Part shown: one piece after another, positions 21,402 through 31,304 of the stretch | Position numbering within the stretch: the stretch's first letter is position 1 | Layout: each line of letters starts with the position of its first letter | Assembly: GCA_002077045.2 (NCBI GenBank) | Contig: KZ111169.1 | Location: forward strand, 201,226 to 265,225 | Length of the DNA stretch: 64,000 nt | From: Rachicladosporium sp. CCFEE 5018 | Lineage: Eukaryota > Ascomycota > Dothideomycetes > Cladosporiales > Cladosporiaceae | Direction: 5' to 3' | Notes under the pieces: model-generated | Databases searched by the model: none | The model's input: only the letters and a program-made list of their open reading frames with translations | What the model was told of the DNA's origin: nothing | Program-made: the position numbers and the translations under genes

Positions 21402-21766
21402 CTCGACGCTGTGCCCGGCGATACCATGGTAGACCCATTGCAGCGAGGCCGGGCGACTGACTGTTTATAGCCTTGGTTGAGGGAAATTGACCATCCTCGC
21501 GCGGAGAACGTCCAGGATCTGACTGTGCCTCTCCACCCTCGAATCATGCCACATTGGTCGACCCCCACACGCAAAGTGCAATTTGCTATTGCCAGGTCTG
21601 TTGCTACGTTTCCGTGCCACCCGAACGATCTTCATGAACACAGAAACCTCATCATGCTCCTCTGCAGACGTTGAAGACGCATAACCCCTGCACCGGCATC
21701 CAATGCATGGCAGTCGGACCCGCGCCAAGGACCGCGCCGCAATATGGGGGAACATGCCCTAGCAGT
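21402..21766. other. Upstream of rhodopsin-like gene
   Basis: 365 bp between that gene and the TIR element; possible additional 5' exon of the rhodopsin-like gene at its right-hand end. The last five bases (21762-21766, GCAGT) are the left copy of the putative target-site duplication. Confidence 0.45.
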
Positions 21767-22510
21767 GACAGTTGATCAGTAGTACCATCGCGGTCCTTTG
21801 AACTTCAACTTCTAATGTTTATATCGTTCGTGCGGTTAAAGGCCTATCTATAAGCCTAACTATTCGCCTCGCTACTGCTTCGCTATGCTTGCCTACTCTT
21901 CTATCGCATCGTCGCCGCCGTTAACTATAGTACCCTTTAATATCTTAATCTCTTGCCTCGCCGCTTATTCCTTTACTAGCTCCTATAATCCGACCGGCGT
22001 ATTCGACTCTACGAAGGATTCCTAGCGCGAACTCTCCTACCTTTATATATCCGGTAGTGCGTTAATAGCGGCGTCTAGCAAGGTCTACTATAGATCCCTT
22101 AAGGTAAAGGAGGAGGTAGACTTATTACGAATTAAGGGCTAGCGGAAAGGTTAGACACTATAGCGAGGTAGCGGCGAGGCAAACTCTAGGGCGCTATGTA
22201 TAACTAAGGATAGTATATAAGGATCGTCTAGGTATCGGAGCGGTTTATGTATATAGAGTACGGTAGTAGTGCGAGCGTAGCATCGGGTTAAAGAGCTAAG
22301 CGATAGGACGGCGGCGAGGCTATAGCGAAGCGCTAAGCCGTCTAGTAGTAGTAATTATAGTAGTGACGTACCGAAGCTAGTATAAGGCAACGGCGAGGTA
22401 GTAGTAAAATAGAAGCACGAGATCACTAGAACACGACTACACGGTACGCACGAAACGAACATTAGAAAATGGAGTTTAAAGGACCGCGATGGTATTACTG
22501 ATCAACCGTC
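21767..22510. mobile_element. Non-autonomous TIR element (MITE-like) with RIP-like composition
   Basis: 744 bp bounded by inverted repeats. From 21767 and, in reverse complement, from 22510, both ends read GAC(A/G)GTTGATCAGTA then TACCATCGCGGTCCTTT, and similarity continues through TCTAATGTT for about 54 bp with only about six mismatches, mostly C/T or G/A transitions. A perfect 5-bp direct repeat GCAGT (21762-21766 and 22511-22515) flanks it, a plausible target-site duplication. The interior is very rich in TA with few CA/TG steps while CG steps such as GGCGAGG and TAGCG persist, the pattern left by repeat-induced point mutation. No open frame longer than noise, so no transposase; the superfamily is not assignable from the ends alone. 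Confidence 0.8.
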
Positions 22511-23289
22511 GCAGTTCGTACAAGTGCCCACTGCATCCTTTCGTCACTGCAGCTTTCGCGATGTAGAGCAGTCTGTTCGTTGACGATGAAAGATCGCCTT
22601 ACCATCAAAGTGTCAAGGCAGCGATGCTAAGACTGATCAGATAGTGATTCGGGTTCCTGGCTTGACCTTCAATGACGAACGGCGACCCGTCTCTCGACGG
22701 CTCGAGGATTCGTAGTGACCTCAGCCATCAGACATGTTTCCAGAGCTTCGCATATTACATGCAGGGAAGTGTTCAGCACTGTGATTTTCTCTGACTGCCC
22801 TGGTAGATGGCCTTGAGGAAAGGAAAACAGTCTCACTGCCCCTGAGCACGACATTGCTACCCCGACCCAGTCTCAGATGGTCCTAGAAAAGTAACTCGCG
22901 CAGTTTGTGACATCCTCAACTTCACGACAAGACGTGTGGGAGTCGTGAGAGCATCTGGTCCCTCCGCACTTTAGGTCGTGTAAGCAACTGCCGACGGCAC
23001 AGCAACGGACCAGGCTTTCCAGCGTGCCATTCCCATCGTGGGGACCGCCGCTCGTGCAGTTGGTGGATACCTCGTCAAGGAACTCTGTGGCAATCTCGTA
23101 GACTCCATTTCAGTACGAGCTGACTATCAAGTGCGGTAGTGCGCTGGGATACGACCAACCATGCTCTACACAATCGACGCGAGACACGCCAACCGCGCTG
23201 AGGACCTTCGTATATGACTCGGGCGAAGTCTGAACCATTCCGCTTACAATTCGCAGCAAGCTTTCCTCTCGATTCTTTTGACCTCAAAG
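22511..23289. other. Intergenic between TIR element and flavoenzyme gene
   Basis: 779 bp without a supported gene. Normal base composition resumes right after the element. Probably holds the promoter of the oxidoreductase. Confidence 0.5.
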
Positions 23290-25414
23290 ATGCTGGCTTC
23301 CGGCTTGCTCGTGCCACTTTGGTCCGCAGCCTTTGTGACGGCTCGTCAGCTTACCCCTAGAGATGCGAACTCTAATGCACTCCGCCTGGACGACATCGAG
23401 CCACGGGATGTCAACCTCAAGACCATTCCGCAGGGACCGGACGGCAGAGTCCCTCTCTTTGCATGGGAGACAACCTCGATCGCACCACTACAATTGTCTG
23501 GAACCCTGCAGTCAAAGCTTGGTGCTGTCGGGCAATTTTCAAGCATCTTCAAGTTTGCCGACGTCGATGTTAGCGTCTCGAAGAGTACTCCGGTCACGTA
23601 CAACCTGCAAGGTCCTGGCCACTGCAAGGTCTTTCCTGGCGATGCCAAATGGCCCTCTCCAGCTAGCTGTGCAGCGCTCAAGCTGGTCACGGCAGGTGCG
23701 CTGCTCAAGCCATTACCCCAAGCGTCCGTGTGCTACACCAACACTGGCGGCTCTGTGAGCGCAGCAAAGTGTCAGGCCATGACTGAGAGCTGGACAGACC
23801 CACTTGCGCAGTAGGTCAATCTGGAGACTGCGATCGAATTCTTACTGACGGCGTGCTAGACTTGATGATCCCCTTGAGATGCTATCGGCGCTGTACCAAG
23901 GCATGACATGTCAGCCGCCCACCATCTTCAACAGGACGAATACTTGTCTCCAAGGTGGCTATTCCACCTACGTGGTCAAGATCACCGATGTAGCTCAGGT
24001 CCAGCTTGCTATCAATTTCGCACGTAACACAGGCATCCGCCTGGTGATCAGAAACACTGGCCATGACTTCTCTGGCAAATCAGGCGGAGCCGGTGCCCTC
24101 AGTATCTGGACTCACCACCTCAAGGACATCGTTTACTTGCCAACGTACAAGGACAGCAGCTACACCGGGCCAGCGATCAAGGTGGGAGTAGGCGTTCAAG
24201 GCTTCGAGCTGTACGCCGTGATGGACAAGCTTGGCCTCATTGCTCTTGGTGGAGAATGCCCTACCGTTGGTACGGCTGGCGGCTGGATTCAAGGCGGCGG
24301 CCACTCGCCTGTGAGTTCCCTCTGGGGCATGGGTGCAGACCACGCCTTAGGCTTCGAAGTCGTGACAGCAGACGGCCGCTTCGTGACCGCAAACAAGAAG
24401 ACCAATCCAGACCTTTACTGGGCTCTTCGAGGCGGTGGAGGCGGCACCTTCGGCGTCGTCACCTCAGTCATCATGCGCGTTCACAAAGACATCCCAGTTA
24501 CAGCCGTCTCCTGGAACTACGGCACAGGTCCAAATGTCACTGCCGCCACCTTCTCAGCAGCTTTCAAGGACTACTTGGCCACGTTTCCCGAGGGCGCCAA
24601 GAGCGGGATCTAATCGTACTGGAACGTCTTCAAATTCGGTGGCTCGATGTCTTTCTCCATGTCTCCCTACTTCGCGGCTGGCAAAAGTCTCGCCGAGACC
24701 AAAGTTCTCATTGAGCCACACTTCGCTAAGCTCAAATCCCTGGGCATCTCCGTGACTCCAAAATACACCACCTTCCCTGGCTTCTACGCAGCCTACAACG
24801 CCTCCTTCCCCGTCGAAGCCGTGAATGACAAAGGCATCGTGACAGCCTCGCGTATGTTCCCAAAAGCCAACTGGGCAACGCCACATGCCTTCGATACCAT
24901 GTACGCGGCGCTATGGGCCACGATCGAATCAGGCAAAGCCATCATCGGCTACAACATTTCGCCTACTTGGGCCCGAGGAGGGAAGCATGACACATCCGTC
25001 AACCCCGCCTGGCGCATCGGAATCGCGTATCTCATCACTGGCTTCCCGCACGCGGATCTCTACGCTCCTGGCGCCGAGCTTCTGGCCGAGAGGGAGAACT
25101 TCACGCGCGGCACCATGGAGACGTGGCGAAAGCTCACGCCTGGCTCGGGAGCGTACCTGAACGAAGGCGATAGGATTCAGCCGAACTTCCAGTGGGCGTT
25201 CTGGGGGAGTCATTATCCGAGGTTGTTGGAGATCAAGAAGAGGTATGATCCGTTCAATTTGTTTTACGCTACGACCGGGGTGGGGAGTGAGTTCATTGAG
25301 GTGAGGAGTGAGACACGGTATCCAGACGAGAATGGGAGGCTTTGTGTGAAGGCGAAGCCGGAGATGTACTTTGCTGAGGGGCCGGGTTATGTCGAGGGGA
25401 GTGAGGATGAATAG
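23290..25414 (+). pseudogene. Isoamyl-alcohol-oxidase-like FAD-linked oxidoreductase, interrupted by an in-frame stop
   Basis: Exon 1 is 23290-23810 (signal peptide MLASGLLVPLWSAAFVTA), the 49-bp phase-2 intron is 23811-23859 (GTAGGT donor, TACTGAC branch, CTAG acceptor) and exon 2 is 23860-25414. A Cys-rich lead (HCKVFPGDAKWPSP) is followed by the PCMH-type FAD domain with RNTGHDFSGK (His of the 8-alpha-histidyl flavin link) and GECPTVGTAGGWIQGGGHS (the second, cysteinyl link of bicovalent BBE-type enzymes), and a C-terminal BBE segment (YDPFNLFYATTGVGSEF). Codon 425 (24611-24613) is TAA between KSGI and SYWNVFKFGG, in the same frame, with full conservation on both sides. It truncates the substrate and BBE region. 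Such secreted enzymes oxidise alcohols or specialised metabolites. The sole lesion is one base; a sequencing error is the alternative. Confidence 0.75.
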
Positions 25415-25826
25415 GGAATGCATCATCGCATCAGGCAGGGAACGATAAATGACCATGTTTGAATGCATACACTGTCTGAACAACAATTTCCGATTGACCG
25501 CCGCCCATCTTCACGCCGGTAGCCACATGATCACCAGCACGAGGGTCCGGAGATCTGCTGATACTCACGGGCATCGAGCTCTCTGAACGCACAGGCCAAG
25601 CAACATCACTCGCTCGCCGCTAAGTTCCGGACCATCACAAACCAGCTGGTCTACTCACGCGCAGCCAGTATGCTTCATCTCAATCAGAGAAACCTCTTAT
25701 CTGTCCTCACGCTCCGCATCCTCGCCGTTCACGTCGTCCGTGTCGCCAGTCAAGATCGCACTCATCGAATCTCCCTCAGAGCACCAGGTTGATAATCGCC
25801 AGATTCGTCTTTCAACACAGTCCCTC
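25415..25826. other. Intergenic, convergent 3' ends
   Basis: 412 bp between the flavoenzyme gene and the coiled-coil gene on the other strand. Nothing recognised. Confidence 0.5.
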
Positions 25827-27304
25827 TCAGGCACCCTCCCCATCACTAACAACAACCACACTCCTCTCCTGCTGCCCCTCAACACCGGCCAATCCCTCCC
25901 CCTCACCAGCTCCCCCACCCACACCCCTAAGCCCCTCAATCTCCCTCTCCAACCCCTCAATGACCCTATCCTTCCCCTCAATAATCCGCCTCCACTGCCT
26001 CACACTCCTCATCTTCGTCTCAGCCACACTCTTCTTCACCTTCGGCTTGGGCCGAGGCCCCAAAAGCGTCTCGTTCGTCTCCTCTTCATCACTCCCCATC
26101 TCCGCCCCTTCCCCATCTTTCTCCGTTCCGGCCGAGGCGCGGAGGGCGATATACTGCGTTTCGAAGTGCGTGGCGCGGGCACGGGAGGCTTGCAGCGCGT
26201 TGTGCATGTGGGTTAGGCGCTGAATGGCTTCGGCGTGCATTTGGGTTAGCTTTTGCTCGGTGGCGAAGTAACGTTGCGTTAGTTGGACTATGGAGGCTTC
26301 GGCTGCGAGGAGGCGGGGGGATTTCGGGGGGGAGGGCGTGCGGGATTGGATTGATGGGGAAGAGTGCGTGGGCGCATGCTGGGTTGGTGGCTGCATGGAG
26401 GGTGGTGGCTGCGTCGGGGCAGATGGGCGAGTGGCTCTGCTTGGTGGAGGCGGAGCCATGACTGCCGTGGGAGCTACGGGAGCTCGGACGTGAGGGACAG
26501 TGGTGTTTGGGCTGAGCGGGCTGGAGCTTGGAGCATGCGACATGCTTCCAGTGGCTTCATTTATGGGCGAGCTGCGGCCGTTGGCCTCATTCTGGGTTTG
26601 CGTTTGGAGGTAGAGCAGTGCGTCCGCTGCCGTGTGGACGTTATCAGGCGACACGAGCACGACAGTTTGGGCGCGCTCACGAGATAGAGGCGATTGATTG
26701 ATAGTGCGATGTGGTGCCATGCGCGCATGCGTGTGTCCCGTCGCGGTTGGTGGCTGATACATGCGAATGCTGGCAGGAGAGGTCGGTCTCATGGGCGCGA
26801 CACTTGGTGCACGCCCGTGGCGAGCAGGCCCGGAGCTCCGCGGAGCGACAGTGTGGGCGCGGACGAACCTCGAGGGCTCGATCGAGGCAGACTCTTCGTC
26901 TACCGTACGGCGAGAATCGTGTGTCGCATGCGCCTCGTCGTCCTGCTGGAAGGGAGAGAAGGCCGAGTTCTTGGCTGTGTGTGGCGAGTTGCGGGGTTCG
27001 AGACCATGTGGTGTAGTCCATCCTGCGGTTGAGACTTCCACCGATTCCTGTCTTCCTTCTTCATCATCCACTGCCACCGCACCGCGCTTGCGCATGACCG
27101 TGCACTTCTCCGAGCAGAGAGCGCTGACTGGTCCGTTGTGAACAGTACAGTAGCGTCGTCGCGCTCACGCTTGCGCTTGAGGATGCCGCGATGCATCTCG
27201 GGTGGGTTCTGCTTGCTGTTGCCTTTGAGTGAAGGAGGTGTGGCATCGGATGTGGTGGGCGAGATGTTCGCCATGTTCTGAGCCTCTTTCGATTGAGTAG
27301 TCAT
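25827..27304 (-). CDS. Hypothetical protein with C-terminal coiled coil; apparent frameshift near 27118
   Basis: The upstream part (start 27304, MTTQSKEAQNMANISPTTSD) carries HRGILKRKRERDDATVLFTTDQSAL and then loses sense. The downstream part (from about 27118 to 25827) reads CSEKCTVMRKRGAVAVDDEEG and continues for over 400 residues. The two fit if one CT unit of the (CT)3 run at 27116-27121 is surplus, or one base is missing. No intron of normal size can be placed there. The body is Pro/Ser/Thr-rich and disordered; residues about 270-345 of the downstream frame form a Gln/Leu-rich coiled coil (LTQRYFATEQKLTQMHAEAI), and a second short helical stretch (RQWRRIIEGKDRVIEGLERE) lies near the C terminus. 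Basic Lys/Arg blocks suggest a nuclear protein. No family recognised. Confidence 0.5.
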
Positions 27305-27787
27305 GAATGAGTATGTATGAAGTCGATGTTGGGTGTTTAAGTCGGTGTCGAGTGTGAAGTGCTGGATGAAGAGGTCGTCGAGGTGATGCCGGGCCGCAAT
27401 GTGCTAGTTCACGTGTCTTCACTTGAAGTTTTCGTCATCAGCACGTGATGCCTTGCGTCATCACAACACCACACGTGAAGTGAAGTGAAATGAGATGAGC
27501 TTCAATGGCCTTTCAGCGGCAGCGCGGAATTTAGGTGATCTAACCCCACGCGAGAGACTCGGGCGGGGCAGAATGAGAGAGTCGCAGGTGACTTCAGCCG
27601 AAACACCCACCTATGCCATTGGTTTCCAGTGAGAAGACTCCAGCTAGTGAAGCCGGGCCACCGTGGAGGAGCGTTGGCACGCTCTCGGCAGTGGTTAGTG
27701 GTTGGTCAAAGAAGTTGAGTGAACTGAAGGAGGAAGTGAAAGGGTATGCGCATATGTACACCATGCAAGGTAATCGTCCCATGTCTC
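27305..27787. other. Intergenic upstream of the coiled-coil gene, downstream of VPS68
   Basis: 483 bp. Contains several copies of the CACGTGA/TCACGTG-type sequence at 27410-27480 (for example CACGTG within TTCACGTGTC and CAGCACGTGATG), an E-box-like palindrome bound by fungal bHLH factors. Whether it is functional is inference. Confidence 0.4.
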
Positions 27788-28414
27788 CTACAATGCAAGA
27801 TTGTACGTGTAGTCGTCCTCCATGTTCTGGCTGACCCATAGCACAGCCGAACTGCATCCTTGATTAGCCTCATCACCCCCAGCACAAGCGAACCCATACC
27901 AACATACCTTATCATCACCAAAGCATTCGCCATCACATTCGCCACGCCCATCCACAGAGTCGGAAACCCCGCTTCAGGCACAACATACTTCAACACCATC
28001 ACTGTCACACTCCCCGCCAACCCCCCAGCCATAGCCGCAAACCCCATGAACAGCACCACCCGTGCCTTCCACGCCACGCCATCGCCCGAGTATGCGAAAG
28101 TGTCGCCTGATAGTCGCGTCTTGTCTATGCTGTTGATGACGAGCATTCCCAGCGCGGAGAAGATGCCGGGGATCCAGTCGACGAAGTTCATGTGGAAGTC
28201 TGAGGCGTTTTTGAGGGATTTGGAGAAGGAGGCTGCGTCGATGAGGAGGAAGAAGGAGAGGGAGAACTGGAACAAATGTTAGTTGAGAGCTTCGAGGGAG
28301 GGTGGATGGAATGGGGTGTACTAGGCCGCCGGCTAGGTAGACGCCTGCCGTTCGTGAGTTGGCGCTGTTGAGCCATTGCGGCTTGGGAAAGCGGAAAAGG
28401 CGGTCGCTGGACAT
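27788..28414 (-). CDS. VPS68: Vacuolar protein sorting protein 68 (UPF0220/TMEM50 family)
   Basis: Three exons: 28322-28414 (MSSDRLFRFPKPQWLNSANS...), 27908-28266 and 27788-27851. The introns are 28267-28321 (55 bp, phase 0) and 27852-27907 (56 bp, phase 2); 171 aa. Four membrane helices: RTAGVYLAGGLFSLSFFLLIDA, WIPGIFSALGMLVINSI, VVLFMGFAAMAGGLAGSV and, completed by exon 3, VANVMANALVMISSAVLWVSQ. The HMNFVDWIPGI and YSGDGVAWKAR segments are signatures of the family. Vps68 forms a complex with Vps55 in late endosomes and promotes exit of cargo to the vacuole; VPS55 is also present in this window. Exon junctions are all supported by continuous homology. Confidence 0.93.
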
Positions 28415-28869
28415 GATTGCGATGCTGTGAGAGTGAGCCCGTTGGTAGAGCTGTATCTATGAAGGGAGAAGATGTGCTAGACTGTCGCGTGCTGCGTGAA
28501 GTGAGGTCTGTCGAGGAGCTCCAGCCGGCGCTTGCTGCAGCCGGCAAGGTTGCGGGACCGCTGCCGCAGAGCCGCACCTGCCTTGATGACAGCATCGAAC
28601 CACGTGCCAGTACCTGTCGAATGATGATCCCGTTGTGAACAGGCAGGCAGAGGGTTCTGTGTGTCGATTGTAGCACAAAATTATGCCATTGACTGACAAC
28701 AACTCCATGATCCGTGACTAGAGTCTGTCGAAAGCGACGCGATCACAAGGTAGGCTAGAGACAATTTCTTCCCTCCTACCCTGCCTCGGCATCATCCTTT
28801 ATTCCTCTCGCAAATCTCTCACCATCCTTACCACCTGTACCCACTATCCGATCCCCAGTCCGCTACCTC
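28415..28869. promoter_or_regulatory. Shared promoter region VPS68 / alpha-beta hydrolase
   Basis: 455 bp between divergent starts; a C/T-rich leader (28760-28869) precedes the hydrolase ATG. No motif assigned. Confidence 0.45.
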
Positions 28870-30349
28870 ATGGCCTCCCTCCCTCTTCCCTCCTGGGGGT
28901 CTCTCACCTACGCCCACTCCCCCAACCCCCTCCGAATCCGATCGGCATCCGATCCCAAACGCACATTACCATCATTACTGGAGTCTATAATCCCCCAACC
29001 CCGCCTCTCCCCTCTCCTCTTCAACGGCCACCTCCAAACCGCAATTCCCGCCCTCTTCCCCTCAGCACCAGCAATCCACTACAAACGGCGGGTCTTCACC
29101 GCTGACTCCGAGACCTTCAAGGGGCATTTTGCTGTGGACTTTGCTGTCAGATCACCGCTTACTGGGAAGAAGGGAGAGAAGGAGGACTTGGTGATCGAGG
29201 ATCCGGTCGGGGTTGGTCATACAGACCTCCCGGAACGGACGAGCTATTTCACGAACGCTGAGTTCGAGGCTCTGGAGCAGAGGGAGACGGACAAGCCGCT
29301 GCTCATTGTGCTGCACGGGCTGAGTGGAGGAAGTCATGAGATCTATCTCCGTCACGCGATCGCTGCGCTCGTGGCTTCGAATAATAAGACGGCCGACGAA
29401 GGGCTGAGTGGAGGCGACTTCGATGTCTTGGTAGCGAACGCACGAGGCTGCGCGGGGAGCAAGATCACGACTGGAATTCTGTACAATGCGCGGGCGACGT
29501 GGGATGTACGGCAAACTATCAAGTGGGCGAGAGAGAAATGGCCTAGACGGAAGCTATTTGGCATCGGGTTCAGTTTGGGGGCGAATATATTGGCGAATGT
29601 ACGTATAACGCGAAGACTGCGTCATCTCATGCCCGAGTTGCTCAAGCTTGATGTCCCTGAATCTGATCATGCCACAGTACCTCGGCGAAGAAGGCTCCTC
29701 CTGCCCCCTCACCTCCGCAATCCTAGTCTCCAACCCCTGGACCCTAGACATCTCCCACACAATCCTCCAATCAACCTACATCGGCAAACACATCTACAGC
29801 GCCGCGATGGGAAAATCCATGCGCGCCTTATTCGCCCGGCACGCCACAGAAATCACCACAAACACCGTTCTCGACCCCGCGGTAATCCAAGCGACGACCT
29901 ACCTCCACGAGTTCGATCGCGAGGTGCAGTGTCCCACCTGGGGCTATCCGACAGAAGGCGCGTATTATCGGGATGCTAGTAGTGCGGATGCTGTGTTGGC
30001 GATAAGGATCCCGACGCTGTGTCTGCATGCGCAGGATGATCCGATTGCGTGTGACCAGGCGGTGCCGTATGAGGAGATTAAGTGCACGCCTTGGGTCGTT
30101 ATGTGTGCAACGAGTGGTGGTGGACATCTGGGGTGGGTTGAGCTTGGGGGCGAGAGGTGGCACGCGAAGGCTGTCACTGCTTTCTTCCGGACCATGGCGT
30201 TCGAGGTTGATTTGGAGGGAATGGTTGCTCCGGATACGAAGGCGGAGGGGTGGACGAGGGAGAGCGAGTATCGGTCGCCTTTTGAGTATAGTCCGTTGAG
30301 GAGGAAGCTGCAGCTTGCGGAGAATGGCAAAATGATTCCGGGGGCGTAA
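28870..30349 (+). CDS. Alpha/beta hydrolase, EHT1/EEB1/MGL2-type ester synthase/esterase
   Basis: Exon 1 is 28870-29598, the phase-0 intron is 29599-29677 (79 bp, GTACGT...ACAG) and exon 2 is 29678-30349; 466 aa. The motif LLFNGHLQT (about residue 51) is typical of the YheT/ABHD1-3/Eht1 branch. The catalytic triad is visible: nucleophile Ser235 in GFSLGAN, Asp near 363 in LHAQDDP, and His393 in GGGHLGW. Yeast relatives make and cleave medium-chain fatty-acid ethyl esters or act as monoacylglycerol lipases; the precise substrate here is unknown. If the intron is not removed, exon 1 runs into an arginine-rich nonsense tail. Confidence 0.9.
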
Positions 30350-30477
30350 GGGATTGTCAGCCAGAGGTCAGCCTCATTCCAGATAGACCATACAGCATAG
30401 ATCATCGAAGTCGTGCCATCAACGACCACATCCAGCGACCATCACATCGCTCCATCGCCTGAAGCAACCAAGCCAAC

Positions 30478-31077
30478 TCACTTCACCCCAAAACTAACCT
30501 TCTTCCTCGGCTTAAACTTACTCTCCTCCCTCGATAACCGTGCAGCCTTCCCCGGATTCCCCTTCTCCTCCTCAACCTCACTTCTCTTCCTTCCCTTCTC
30601 CTTAATCCTCTCCTTCCTCTCCTCAAGCTTAGCCTTCTTATAGTCCTTCCGTCCCTCCATCTCCACCTTCCTCGCTTCCCGAACCTCCTCCAGCTGCCTC
30701 GACCGCATCATCTTGCTCTCGATATTGCCTTCCTTCTCGGCCATGACTACGGCTAAGATCGCGTTCATGCCCTCCCTGTCGTCGACGAAGTTCTTGCCTT
30801 TTTTCATGTTGGGCGGTTTGGTGATGCCGTTGGGGATTATGCCGTTGAGCTCGGGGATGTTGAGTTCTTTGGCGGTGTAGATGCGCTTCTTCTTCTTGGT
30901 GAGGATCGAGTTGCTGTTGGATTTGGTTTTCTGCTGGACTGTCTTGGGCTTGACTGTGGGCTTGCTGGAGGTGCGTTTCTTGACGCCGCCGGGAGGACCG
31001 GAGGAGGGCTTGCTGGAGCGCTTGTTGGAGGGCTGACTGGGACCGCCCTTGGTCTTGGTGCCCTTGATTGGCGCCAT
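30478..31077 (-). CDS. LOC1: 60S ribosomal subunit assembly/export protein Loc1
   Basis: 199 aa in one exon. The N-terminal 70 residues are extremely Lys/Ser/Pro-rich. The conserved core is YTAKELNIPELNGIIPNGI, KKGKNFVDDREGMNAILAVV, then AEKEGNIESKMMRSRQLEEVREAR, followed by a charged helix and the basic end RKKVSFGVK. Loc1 is a nucleolar RNA-binding protein needed for 60S biogenesis and, in yeast, ASH1 mRNA localisation. It is convergent with the hydrolase (128 bp apart) and divergent from SCC4 (227 bp). Confidence 0.88.
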   Translation of the reverse strand: MAPIKGTKTKGGPSQPSNKRSSKPSSGPPGGVKKRTSSKPTVKPKTVQQKTKSNSNSILTKKKKRIYTAKELNIPELNGIIPNGITKPPNMKKGKNFVDDREGMNAILAVVMAEKEGNIESKMMRSRQLEEVREARKVEMEGRKDYKKAKLEERKERIKEKGRKRSEVEEEKGNPGKAARLSREESKFKPRKKVSFGVK

Positions 31078-31304
31078 GGTGAGGGTCTGTTCGCAATTTC
31101 GCGATTAGAATCTGGACGTCGAAGTCGAGCTACGGAACTTTTTGACATGTCGAAGGCCCGTGCGCTGCACTTTCAGCCGCGTCCCGGCGCGTCGGGATCG
31201 CGACTTCCAACGTCACGTCTCAGATGGCGTGTAAGACAGCAAATGTTTGTCCAAGATGAGGTGAAAACTTGCAAAGGCAGGCGACTAGCCAGAGTATCGC
31301 CAAC
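31078..31304. promoter_or_regulatory. Shared promoter region LOC1 / SCC4
   Basis: 227 bp between divergent start codons; no motif assigned. Confidence 0.45.

Noticed and set aside
21767..22510. Hidden transposase gene inside the TIR element
   Set aside because: All frames are dense with stops and the element is too short; it looks non-autonomous or fully decayed.
23278..23292. Start of the flavoenzyme at 23278
   Set aside because: That codon is TTG; the ATG at 23290 starts a normal signal peptide.
25740..26223. Pro/Leu-rich plus-strand frames
   Set aside because: Antisense of the C-terminal part of the coiled-coil gene.
26290..27141. Several plus-strand frames of 60-126 codons opposite the coiled-coil gene
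   Set aside because: Arg/Gly-rich mirror translations of a Pro/Ser-rich gene; no domains.
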